From assembly GCF_000429325.1 (NCBI RefSeq), contig NZ_KE386885.1, positions 647,958-711,957 of the forward strand: a DNA stretch of 64,000 nt, written 5' to 3'. Origin of the DNA: Fundidesulfovibrio putealis DSM 16056 (GTDB lineage Bacteria > Desulfobacterota > Desulfovibrionia > Desulfovibrionales > Desulfovibrionaceae). Shown in pieces: positions 44,958-53,091 of the stretch. Every line of letters starts with the position of its first letter. The first letter of the stretch is position 1. Under the pieces are notes generated by a model. That model was not told the DNA's origin. It did not search any database and saw nothing but the letters and a program-made list of their open reading frames with translations. Made by a program: the position numbers and the translations under genes.

Positions 44958-45809
44958 CTATTCCTGCGGGATCACGCCCGTTTCTGCTTCCGGCAGAGCG
45001 CCGGAGGCGGGTTCGGTTTCCGCGTCAGCCGACAGGGGATCATCCCCGGCGCGCATGCCGTGCACCATGTTCACCAAAAGCTCCAGGGCTTCGCCCGGAT
45101 CGGGGTTCTGGAAGATGTTTCGCCCCACGCACAGCCCCGCCGCGCCGCAGCGCAGGGCCTCGTCCATGGCCGAGAGGAACCGGGGGAAGTCGCCGCGTCC
45201 GGGGCCGCCCGTCACCAGCACGGGTGTGGCCGAGGCGTCCACTGCCTCGGCAAAGCTTACGGGGTCGCCGCTGTAGGGCACGCCGATGAGGTCCGCGCCA
45301 AGCTCCGCGCCCAGGCGGATGCAGTGGGAGATGAGGCTCGGGTCCATCTCGTTGACGATGTGCCCGCCGCGCGGGGCGATGATGGCGAACACGGGCAACC
45401 CGGCCAGATGGGCTTCGTCGGCCATGGCCCCGAAGTCGGCCAGCATCCGCTCTTCCAGATCGTTGCCGACATTGATCTGGAGGCTGACGGCGTCCGCGCC
45501 CAGGCGCAGGGCCTCGCCCACCGAGCAGACCACGGTGCGCCCGTAGGGGGGCAGGGCGTGCTTGGTGCCGCCGGAGAGCTGAACGATCACGTTGACCGAA
45601 AGGGGCAGGTCGGCCCCGTGCACCCGGGCCGGACCTTTGTTCAGCACCACGCCCTGCACGTTTCTTCCGTCCAGCATGCCAAGCAGCACGGAGATGGCCT
45701 CCAGGCCCGGCAGCATGCCTTCGCCAACGCCGTGATCCAGGGGAAGGATGACGGCCCTGCCGCTTGACGGATCGAAGAGGCGGCCCAATCTGCGATAGAT
45801 TCCGGTCAT
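44958..45809 (-). CDS. ADH-synthase/FbaB-like aldolase paralogue lacking catalytic residues
   Basis: 283 residues aligning along its length with the ADH synthase of 13714-14520 (LPLDHGVGEG, GADAVSLQINVGND, LGAELGADLIGVPYSGDP, GRNIFQNPDP). At the position of the Schiff-base Lys177 it has Gly176, and Ala145 replaces the acid-base Tyr146; Asp25/His26 remain. It should not work as a class I aldolase. The fold and phosphate site are intact. Start 45809 has AGAGGT 7 nt upstream; longer in-frame readings add a non-homologous basic stretch. Possible non-catalytic regulator, or an enzyme with changed chemistry. Confidence 0.85.
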   Translation of the reverse strand: MTGIYRRLGRLFDPSSGRAVILPLDHGVGEGMLPGLEAISVLLGMLDGRNVQGVVLNKGPARVHGADLPLSVNVIVQLSGGTKHALPPYGRTVVCSVGEALRLGADAVSLQINVGNDLEERMLADFGAMADEAHLAGLPVFAIIAPRGGHIVNEMDPSLISHCIRLGAELGADLIGVPYSGDPVSFAEAVDASATPVLVTGGPGRGDFPRFLSAMDEALRCGAAGLCVGRNIFQNPDPGEALELLVNMVHGMRAGDDPLSADAETEPASGALPEAETGVIPQE

Positions 45810-45918
45810 GTCCATACCTCTGCGCGTCTGGTGGAAATTGTAGATCCTGTCCGGCGCGGGCGCGCTCTTGGCGGCCTGGCGGAGTCTGGTTCGCGGCATC
45901 ACGTTTCTGATCATGTCC

Positions 45919-47217
45919 TCACCTGTCGGACCAGAGGGCGCGTCCGCCCTTCACGGTCACAAAGCCCAGGGGCAGCCCCCGGAAGTATAGCCCCATGCGC
46001 CCGGCCGCGACCGTCGTCTGGATGCTGCGGCCCTCCAGCAGGGCCGCGAGCGGCTCGGGGCCGTCCACGTTCAGTTCAGGCCCCCGGCCTTGCGGGGGCA
46101 GAAGAAGCCTGGCCCTGGCCCAGGGCCGGAAGATCCCGCCCTTGAGCGTGCCCAGGCGCTGACCCTTGCGGCGCACCGGCAAGAGCCCCTGGCCACGTGC
46201 AGGGATGAAACAAAGGTCTTCCTTGAAAGTCTCGAAATATCCCGGCGGGAGATTCTCCCAGGCCAGGGACGGATCGTTCAGGGCCTTGTCCGGCACGGCG
46301 GGCTTGGCGTCGGTCTGCGACGCCGAGGCCTTGCCGCGTTTCTTCCTGGCCGGGCTGGGGGCGCGGTCCTGCGCCTCGTCATCAGGGAGCTCTTCGCCGG
46401 GCGCGCCGGGTTTGGCCAGCAGCGCCAGATAGAAGCCCTGAGCCTGCGACTCCTCGCCGTCCACGCGCAGCGTTCCGGCGGCTTCGGGCAGGTGCGGCTC
46501 GTGAAAGCTGAAGCCTGCGAACGGCGCGAGCGCGACAACCGAGAGCCCCAGTTCGGACACGGCCCAGGCGGCCTGTTCCTCGTTCTCGGCCCGGTTGGTG
46601 GTGCAGGTGGAGTACAGGAGCCTGCCGCCCGGAGCCAGCAGCGAGGCGGCCTTGGCAAGCAGCTCGCGTTGCAGGGCGATGAGCGGGTCCACCTTGTCGG
46701 GCTTCCACAGGGTGAGCACCTGGGGGTTCTTTTCGGCTGTGCCCCATCCACTGCACGGCGGATCAAGCAAAATATGGCCAAATCCTGCCTCGGGCAAGGG
46801 CAGGTCCTGGCCCTTCATCCCGGTGGACACGGCCTGGGGCAGGTTCATGCGGGCCAGGTTCTGTCGAAGCGTGGCCAGCCTGTCCGCGCCGGGTTCGTTG
46901 CCCAGCACGTAGCCCTCGCGGCCGACCAGCTGGGCCAGGAAGGAGGTCTTCCCGCCGGGGCTCGCGCACATGTCCAGCACGGCGTCGCCTGCCCCCGGAG
47001 CCAGGGCCAGCGGGGGCAGCATGGAGGAGCGGTCCTGGATGAAGAGGAGCCCGAAGCGCGCGGCCAGAGAGGCCCCCAGCGCGAAGGGTTCTTCGAGAAT
47101 CCTGCGGCACCAGGGGCTGAATGGTTCCGGTTCGAAGGAAAAACCCTGGGACTGGAGCAGGGCTTCCACCAGGGAAACTTCGCCAGGAGAACAGACAATG
47201 CGAAAAGAACGTGCCAC
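45919..47217 (-). CDS. RNA cytosine-C5 methyltransferase of the RsmB/NOP2 (RsmF) family
   Basis: 432 residues. SAM motif DMCASPGGKTSFLAQ, the Pro-Pro-Cys motif LLDPPCSGWG and the catalytic-cysteine motif YSTCTTNRAENE identify an RNA m5C methyltransferase. The C-terminal 120 residues carry an extra domain as in RsmF/YebU, after a Lys/Arg-rich linker (ARKKRGKASASQ). I chose the GTG at 47217, where family similarity begins; the longer frame to 47439 is Arg/Ala-rich and not protein-like. The target RNA is likely 16S rRNA. Confidence 0.88.
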   Translation of the reverse strand: MARSFRIVCSPGEVSLVEALLQSQGFSFEPEPFSPWCRRILEEPFALGASLAARFGLLFIQDRSSMLPPLALAPGAGDAVLDMCASPGGKTSFLAQLVGREGYVLGNEPGADRLATLRQNLARMNLPQAVSTGMKGQDLPLPEAGFGHILLDPPCSGWGTAEKNPQVLTLWKPDKVDPLIALQRELLAKAASLLAPGGRLLYSTCTTNRAENEEQAAWAVSELGLSVVALAPFAGFSFHEPHLPEAAGTLRVDGEESQAQGFYLALLAKPGAPGEELPDDEAQDRAPSPARKKRGKASASQTDAKPAVPDKALNDPSLAWENLPPGYFETFKEDLCFIPARGQGLLPVRRKGQRLGTLKGGIFRPWARARLLLPPQGRGPELNVDGPEPLAALLEGRSIQTTVAAGRMGLYFRGLPLGFVTVKGGRALWSDR

Positions 47218-47527
47218 AAGCCCAGGATGGCTTAAGCACGGCCCGTTGGCAAGGGGGGCGTAACCGATCCGCCCCCTGGCGCGTCGTAAGTGGGAGGCCC
47301 GCAGCGCGCCGCGGCAGGCGCAGCGGCTGGCCGTTCGGGCTTCCGGACGGCGCAGATCGGCGTCGGCGCTGATGAATTTTTGTTCATGCCCGCACGGTCC
47401 GCCCAAGACCTCGGCCTGTCTCGGAAAACCCAAGCACATTTCTTTTGCCTCGCATGTGCGATAATGCTAAATGCTGGCCCGCCCGGCAGTGTCCGGGAAG
47501 GCTTCCCAAGCCAATGGAGGTTCCTGC

Positions 47528-49189
47528 ATGATCCGCGTCCGCGTGGTGTTTCTGGCCGCACTGGCCCTTATAGTGTCCGCTTCGGCCGCCGTCGCCCAGG
47601 TGAAAACCTTTGCGGTGCTGCCCTTCGCCGTCAACGGCCCCGAGAAATTCGCCTATCTTTCCCAGGGCGTGCAGGACATGCTCGTCTCCCGCCTGACCTG
47701 GCAGGGCAAGTTCCAGCCTCTGGACAAGTCCGTCATCGACCAGAAGGCCAAGACCGCGCCCCGCTCCGACTCCGACGCCAAGGCCGCCATGGCCGCCCTC
47801 AAGACCGATTTCGTGGTCTTCGGCTCCATGACCATCGCGGGCGACGACGCGAGCCTGGACGTCAAGGTCATGGATTCCAAGGGCCAGGTGACCCCCAAGA
47901 CCGCCCAGACCAAGCTCAATACGCTCATCCCCGCCATGGAGGGCGTGGCCAAGGACATCAACACCCAGGTGTTCAAGCGTCCCGACGCCCCGCGCGACCC
48001 CAAGACCGGGCAGCCCGTGGAGCAGGTCAACCAGATGAACCCGGCTTTCGTGGTCAACCAGACCGGCGAAAACCAGCAGGTCTACCTGAACCCCAACTTC
48101 CGCTACGCAGGCAACACCGAGACCCCCGGCTCCTGGCGCAGCCAGACCCTGCCCTTCGCCGCCAACGGCATCGCCCTTGGCGACCTGGACGGAGACGGCA
48201 AGAACGAGGTGGTGCTCTTCACCAACTCCGACATCTACGTCATGCGCTGGCAGGACCGCCAGTTGGCCCAGGTGGCCAAGATCAGCGGCTCCACCCGCGT
48301 CGTGCAGGTGCGCGCCAGCATCGTGAACCTGGGTGGCGACAAGTCCGCCAGGCTGGTGGTTTCCGGCCACTTCGACCGGCTGCCCCAGGCCATGATCTAC
48401 CGCCTGGAAGGCAACAAGCTGGTGGCCGAGACCGAGCGCCTTCCCTGGTACCTGTCCGCCGTGAGGCTGCCCCCCCGCTACCAGCTGCAGCTGGTCGGCT
48501 CCAAGGGCGAGCAGAAGAACCTGTTCGCTGGCGGCGTCTACGAGATGACCTACTCCGGCGGCAAGCTGACCCCCGGCGCGCGCCTGAACCTGCCCCTGAA
48601 GGCCAACCCCTTCAACTTCGCCTATCTGCCCGAAGAGGCCGGATACAAGCTGGTGCTGGTGGACGACAACGACCACCTGGAGGTCATCTCCGGGCGCAAC
48701 GACACCATCGCCAAGACCGAGGAGCTCTACGCCGGTTCGGGCCTGGGCATCGAGCATGACTCCCTCATGGCGCCCGGCGCGGCCACCAACCAGAACTACC
48801 TCTGGTCCTACTACTACGTGCCGCTGCCGCTGGTGCCCGTCACCCTGGGCAAGACCCCGGAACTCATCGTCAGCCGCAACATCTCCGTGGCCGCCCAGTT
48901 CTTCGAGAACTTCCGCTCCTTCTCCCAGGGCGAGATCCACGCCCTGGCCTGGGACGGCGTGGGCCTCAACCTGAAGTGGAAGACCCGCCGCATCAAGGGC
49001 ACCATCATGGGCTACGACGTCTCCGACATCGAGAACGACGGCACCAAGGATCTGGTCGTGTGCCTCAACACCTACCCCGGAGCCGCAGGCCTCAAGAACC
49101 GCCGCACCATCGTGACGGCCTATCCCCTGGACGTCAGCTCCGCTCAGCAGGGCGGCACCTTCGGCAATATGGAGGAGGTGGGCAACTAG
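47528..49189 (+). CDS. Exported TolB-N-like / FG-GAP repeat protein
   Basis: 553 residues with a signal peptide (about 1-23, ending AVA-Q). The N-terminal domain (TFAVLPFAVNGPEKFAYLSQGVQDMLVSRL, then TDFVVFGSMTIAGDDASLDVKVMD) matches the TolB-N/CsgG-type fold. The rest has FG-GAP/VCBS beta-propeller blades with calcium-loop motifs (LGDLDGDGKNEVVLF, VSDIENDGTKDLVVCL). GGAGG precedes the ATG. It lies 17 nt before the livH-like gene, so it may be cotranscribed with the transporter genes; the functional link is unknown. Confidence 0.82.
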   Translation: MIRVRVVFLAALALIVSASAAVAQVKTFAVLPFAVNGPEKFAYLSQGVQDMLVSRLTWQGKFQPLDKSVIDQKAKTAPRSDSDAKAAMAALKTDFVVFGSMTIAGDDASLDVKVMDSKGQVTPKTAQTKLNTLIPAMEGVAKDINTQVFKRPDAPRDPKTGQPVEQVNQMNPAFVVNQTGENQQVYLNPNFRYAGNTETPGSWRSQTLPFAANGIALGDLDGDGKNEVVLFTNSDIYVMRWQDRQLAQVAKISGSTRVVQVRASIVNLGGDKSARLVVSGHFDRLPQAMIYRLEGNKLVAETERLPWYLSAVRLPPRYQLQLVGSKGEQKNLFAGGVYEMTYSGGKLTPGARLNLPLKANPFNFAYLPEEAGYKLVLVDDNDHLEVISGRNDTIAKTEELYAGSGLGIEHDSLMAPGAATNQNYLWSYYYVPLPLVPVTLGKTPELIVSRNISVAAQFFENFRSFSQGEIHALAWDGVGLNLKWKTRRIKGTIMGYDVSDIENDGTKDLVVCLNTYPGAAGLKNRRTIVTAYPLDVSSAQQGGTFGNMEEVGN

Positions 49190-49206
49190 CCCGCCACGCA
49201 TAGAGA

Positions 49207-50079
49207 GTGTTCGCGCTTTATCTGGCCCAAGCCGTCAACTCAGGGTTGGCGCTGGGGGCTGTCTACGGGTTGATGGCCCTGGGATTCTCCCTGGTCTACA
49301 ACTCAAGCAGGCTCATCAACTTCGCCCAGGGGGAACTGCTCCTCCTGGGCGGACTTGTGCTGTACAGCCTCTCCCAAGCCCTGGAACTCGGACCCGTGAC
49401 GGCTCTTCTGGCCACCGGGGTCTTCGGCTTCGTCCTGGGGCATGCGCTCTATGCCTCCACCCTGGGGGTGATGCTTGGCGCGCAGCCGCTCAGGCAGCTC
49501 ATGCTCACCGTGGCCGCCAGCCTCGTCTGGCAGGGGGCGGCCATCCTCGTATGGGGCAAGAATCCCCTGAAGCTCGAACAGTTCGTGGTCTTTCCTCCCT
49601 TTCGTGCAGGGCCCCTTTTCCTGGGGGGCAACACCGTCACCGCCCTGGTGCTCTCCGTGGCCAGCGTGGCCGTGCTTTCGGCCTTCCTGACGCTCACGCG
49701 CACGGGCCGGGCCATCCGCGCCGTGTCCATGAACGCCCTCGCGGCTCGCCTTCAGGGCGTGAACCCCGTGCGGGTGCAGGCTTTGTCCTTCGCCCTGTCC
49801 GGCATGCTCGCGGCGCTTGCGGCCATGGCCATCGGGCCGCAGACCATGCTGCGCTACGACATGGGCTTCGGCCTTGGCCTCAAGGGCTTCGTGGCAGCCA
49901 CCCTGGGCGGGTATTCGTCCTTGTCGCGCGTGTTCGCAGGCGGGCTGTTTCTTGGCGTGGTGGAAGCCTGCCTGACCCTGGCCTTCTCCGCTGACCTCAA
50001 GGAAACCCTGACCTACACCATTCTGGTGGCGCTCATGATGCTCGCGCCTCTGCCCCAGAACCTGAAGCAGAAGGTCTAG
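49207..50079 (+). CDS. Branched-chain amino acid-type ABC permease (LivH family)
   Basis: 290 residues, about eight membrane segments. GAVYGLMALGFSLVYNSSRLINFAQGEL is the LivH signature, and GLKGFVAATLGGYSSLSRVFAGGLFLG is the coupling/EAA region. It starts at a GTG at 49207. It pairs with the LivM-like gene 2 nt downstream. The ligand could be branched-chain amino acids, urea, short amides or aromatic compounds. Confidence 0.92.
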   Translation: MFALYLAQAVNSGLALGAVYGLMALGFSLVYNSSRLINFAQGELLLLGGLVLYSLSQALELGPVTALLATGVFGFVLGHALYASTLGVMLGAQPLRQLMLTVAASLVWQGAAILVWGKNPLKLEQFVVFPPFRAGPLFLGGNTVTALVLSVASVAVLSAFLTLTRTGRAIRAVSMNALAARLQGVNPVRVQALSFALSGMLAALAAMAIGPQTMLRYDMGFGLGLKGFVAATLGGYSSLSRVFAGGLFLGVVEACLTLAFSADLKETLTYTILVALMMLAPLPQNLKQKV

Positions 50080-50081
50080 CC

Positions 50082-51005
50082 GTGGGCGGGGAGCTTCGCA
50101 GACTTGCCGTATTTCTGGGAGCCGTGGGCGCTTTGGGGCTCATGCTGCCCAACGTCCACCTCCTGGCGCTGAACCAGCATCTCTTCCTGGCCCTGAACGT
50201 CCTGGCGCTCAACTTCAGCCTGGGCCTGGGCGGGCAGGCGTCAATGGCCACCGGGGCCTTTTGCGGCCTTGGAGCCTACGCCTCGGTGATCCTGCACTCC
50301 ATGTGGCCGCAGGGCACCCTGGTGATCGTCCCGGCGGTGGCCTTTACGGCCTACGCCTGCGGAGCAGCCGTCAGCAAACCCCTGGAGAAGCTGGGCGAGG
50401 GCTTTCTGGCCATGGCCACTCTGTGCCTGTGCCTGATCTTTGTGAACCTGGTGCTGGTGTTCACGCCCATCACCGGCGGTTCCAACGGCATGATGGTCTC
50501 GCACCATCCCATGCTGCCCTTCATCGGAGAACTGAAAGGCGACCGGGCCAACTTCGCCGCGCTCCTGGCGCTCCTGGCGCTGGGCGGCTACCTGTTCGCA
50601 GCCGTGCGCTCCTCCCGACTGGGACGCGCGCTCCTGGCCTGCAAGGACGACGCCCTGGCTGCGTCCAGCTGCGGCATCGACCGTTTGTCCACGCGGGCCG
50701 TGTCGTTCGGCATCGGCGGGGCGTTCTCCGCCCTGGCGGGCATGGTGCTGGCCAACTCCACGGGATTCATAAGCCCAGGCCAGTTCGACCTGGGCCTCTC
50801 CCTCAAGACGCTCCTCTTCCTTGTGATCGGCGGCCCCGGCAAGCTCACTCGCCCCCTGATCGCCGTTGTGGTCCTCGAATCGCTCATCGCCTGGTTCCAC
50901 GCGCTTGGCGAGGCCACGGTGCTGGTGCACGGCCTGATCCTGGCCGGGGCGCTCATCGCCGGGTACTGGCGGGAAACGGGCCGTCTGCGTCTGTTGCCCC
51001 GCTAA
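50082..51005 (+). CDS. Branched-chain amino acid-type ABC permease (LivM family)
   Basis: 307 residues. LNFSLGLGGQASMATGAFCGLGAYAS and LLACKDDALAASSCGIDRLSTRAVSFGIGGAFSALAGMVLA match LivM. It starts at a GTG two bases after the livH stop. The next gene is the binding protein. Genes for the ATPases LivG and LivF, normally next to livM, are not present on this window. Confidence 0.92.
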   Translation: MGGELRRLAVFLGAVGALGLMLPNVHLLALNQHLFLALNVLALNFSLGLGGQASMATGAFCGLGAYASVILHSMWPQGTLVIVPAVAFTAYACGAAVSKPLEKLGEGFLAMATLCLCLIFVNLVLVFTPITGGSNGMMVSHHPMLPFIGELKGDRANFAALLALLALGGYLFAAVRSSRLGRALLACKDDALAASSCGIDRLSTRAVSFGIGGAFSALAGMVLANSTGFISPGQFDLGLSLKTLLFLVIGGPGKLTRPLIAVVVLESLIAWFHALGEATVLVHGLILAGALIAGYWRETGRLRLLPR

Positions 51006-51054
51006 GCAAAGGAGTGTACTTCCTGCCGGAAACATTTCATTTTCCGGAGGACGT

Positions 51055-52215
51055 ATGCCCCGCAGACTGCTTCTCGCCGTCCTGGCCCTCTTGTGTCTGG
51101 CCGTTCCGGCCTTCGCCGCCGAGCCCATCCTCATAGGCGGCATCTTCGCCGAATCCGGCCCTACCGCCGAGATCGGCACTGCCACCCGGCTGGTGGCCGA
51201 GATGACCCTCAAGGAAATCAACGACAAGGGCGGCGTGCTGGGCAGGCCCCTCAAGCTCATCGCCTACGACACCCAGTCCACCCCCGAGGTCGCCCTGCGC
51301 ATGGCCCGCCAGCTGGTGGAGTCCGACAAGGTGCTGGCGCTCATCGGCCCCACCTCCACGGGCGAGGGCATGGCCGTGAAGAAGTACACCGAGGAGCAGA
51401 AGGTCCCCTCCATCATGACCGTGGGCGGCGACGCCATCGTGGCCGGAGGCAAGTACGGCCCCTTCGCCTGGACCTACAAGGTTCCCCAGCGCACCAACAC
51501 CGCCGTGGACAAGATTTACAGGCACCTGAAGGCCAAAAATCTTACCAAGGTGGCCCTGCTCACCGCCAAGGACCCCTTCGGACAGGACGGCTTCGACGCG
51601 CTGAAGTCCCAGGCTGCGGCCAACGGCATCACCATCGTTTCCGAGGAGACCATCGACTCCAAGGGCGCGGACTTCTCCGCCGAGGCCTTCAAGGTGGCCA
51701 TGACCAAGCCCCAGGCCGTGGTCATCTGGACCATCGGGCCTGCCGCCGCCATCGCGGCCAAGAACTTTGCGGACCTGCCCGGCGACAAGCCCCTGCTGGT
51801 GCAGTCGCACGGCATCGCCGGACCCAACTTCCTGAAGCTGGCCGGAGCCGGCGCCGAAGGCGTGGTCATGCCTGCCACCAAGCTGATGGTGGCCCAGGGC
51901 CTGCCCGCCGCCGACCCGCAGAAGGCCGTGATCGACGCCTTCGTGAAGAACTACCAGGAGAAGGGCCTTCAGGCCAAATTCCCCATGAACACCCACTCCG
52001 GCTACGCCGCAGACGCCCTGACGCTGCTGGTCGAGGGCCTGAAGAAGGCGGGCAAGGCCGAGCCTGCGGCGCTGCGCGACGCCCTGGAGAACCTGAAGGG
52101 TGTAGTGGCCATCTCCGGCGTCTACAGCCTGACCCCCGAAGACCACAACGGTCTGGGCGTGGATTCGCTGGTCATGGTGCAGGTGAAGGGCGGTCAGTTC
52201 GTGGAGGCCAAGTAG
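51055..52215 (+). CDS. Periplasmic binding protein of the Leu/Ile/Val family (LivK-like)
   Basis: 386 residues with a signal peptide (about 1-21, ending AFA-A). PILIGGIFAESGPTAEIGT, LALIGPTSTGEGMAVKKY and KDPFGQDGFDALKSQAAANGI are type I periplasmic-binding blocks. CGGAGG precedes the ATG. Its gene is last in the livHM row, in contrast to the usual first position. Confidence 0.92.
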   Translation: MPRRLLLAVLALLCLAVPAFAAEPILIGGIFAESGPTAEIGTATRLVAEMTLKEINDKGGVLGRPLKLIAYDTQSTPEVALRMARQLVESDKVLALIGPTSTGEGMAVKKYTEEQKVPSIMTVGGDAIVAGGKYGPFAWTYKVPQRTNTAVDKIYRHLKAKNLTKVALLTAKDPFGQDGFDALKSQAAANGITIVSEETIDSKGADFSAEAFKVAMTKPQAVVIWTIGPAAAIAAKNFADLPGDKPLLVQSHGIAGPNFLKLAGAGAEGVVMPATKLMVAQGLPAADPQKAVIDAFVKNYQEKGLQAKFPMNTHSGYAADALTLLVEGLKKAGKAEPAALRDALENLKGVVAISGVYSLTPEDHNGLGVDSLVMVQVKGGQFVEAK

Positions 52216-52298
52216 CAAGAGGTTGAGCCCGACGGCGCGGGAGAAGCCCGCGCCGCCAGGATGCACTGGTTGGCAGGCGTGGGGTGATGAGTGGGAGA

Positions 52299-52340
52299 AG
52301 CCTCCGGCGGCCAAAGGGCTTCGCCCTTGTGGAATCCCTT
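52299..52340. repeat. Intergenic palindromic repeat, inverted copy
   Basis: GCCTCCGGCGG then CCAAAGGGC/GCCCTTGTGG and GGAATCCC: the reverse-orientation version of the module at 10581-10617. Confidence 0.7.
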
Positions 52341-52385
52341 ATAGGTCTGCGTAGCCATGATAACTGGGTAGATGTCTGAGCTAAC

Positions 52386-52421
52386 GAAGCCCCGGCCGGA
52401 CGTAGTCCGGCCGGGGCTTTT
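52386..52421 (+). terminator. Terminator after the liv-type genes
   Basis: A 15-bp perfect stem AAGCCCCGGCCGGAC with its complement around GTA, followed by TTTT. It sits about 170 nt after the binding-protein stop. Confidence 0.85.
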
Positions 52422-52442
52422 CGTGCGAAGCTTATTGCGGGT

Positions 52443-52509
52443 CCAGGGGGATCATCCCCCTGGCGGGTGCAGGGCAGAGCCCGCCGGGGTGCAGGGGCAG
52501 AGCCCCTGC
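52443..52509. repeat. Intergenic palindromic repeats
   Basis: CCAGGGGGAT/ATCCCCCTGG at 52443-52463, GCGGG...CCCGC next, and GCAGGGGCA/TGCCCCTGC-type palindrome at 52491-52509, the same modules as at 10479-10521. They fill the end of the 302-bp gap before 52518. Confidence 0.7.
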
Positions 52510-52517
52510 GGTTGACT

Positions 52518-53012
52518 CTACGACTTCAGCTGCTGGTCGATCCACTCGTCCAGGGCCTTGCCGCCCTTCTCGAAGCGGTCCTTGAAGCGGTCGCGGAAGG
52601 CGTGCTTCTTCTCGGACGCGGCGGCGCGCTGTTCAGGGGTCAGCACCGTGTCGATCTTGGCCTTGACCTTGCCGTGGTGCACGGCCATGTCTTCGCCGAC
52701 CTTGGCCATGGCCTGTGCGGCCTTGCGTACCAGGGCCTCGTCGCCGGGGGTCTTGTCCATCACCTCGCTCATCTGCTGGCGGGCGGTCTTCATGGCCTCG
52801 CGCAGGCCCTTGCCCTCGGCGCGGGAGTCCTTCAGGGTCTGGGCCACGAAGCGCTTCTGCTCTGGCGAGAGCTTCAGGTCCTCGATCATCCGGATGATGC
52901 CCTTGCCGTCGCCGTGGTGCGGCCCGTCAGGGGGAGGGGCCATTTCCTTGGCGGCCAGGGCGGTGGTGGCCAGCATTGCGAGTACTGCCATGATTGCGGC
53001 TATGCGTTTCAT
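52518..53012 (-). CDS. Spy/CpxP-like periplasmic protein
   Basis: 164 residues. Signal peptide (about 1-20, ending ALA-A), a His/Pro/Asp patch (PPPDGPHHGDG) that may bind metal, and long helices with two LTxxQ-like segments (LSPEQKRF and LTPEQRAA), the hallmark of the Spy/CpxP/ZraP group. It is probably a periplasmic chaperone or metal-stress protein. No CpxAR-type two-component pair is nearby. Confidence 0.82.
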   Translation of the reverse strand: MKRIAAIMAVLAMLATTALAAKEMAPPPDGPHHGDGKGIIRMIEDLKLSPEQKRFVAQTLKDSRAEGKGLREAMKTARQQMSEVMDKTPGDEALVRKAAQAMAKVGEDMAVHHGKVKAKIDTVLTPEQRAAASEKKHAFRDRFKDRFEKGGKALDEWIDQQLKS

Positions 53013-53091
53013 CGTTGTTCTCCTTGCTTGAAGGTGCGTGAGCGCGCTCAGCGAGTAAGTACGAAAAACGCTGCCTTTCGTTACAGCTATT

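Noticed and set aside
47218-47439. N-terminal extension of the RNA methyltransferase
   Set aside because: The 74 extra codons are Arg/Ala/Cys-rich, lack family similarity and overlap the promoter region of the divergent gene at 47528.
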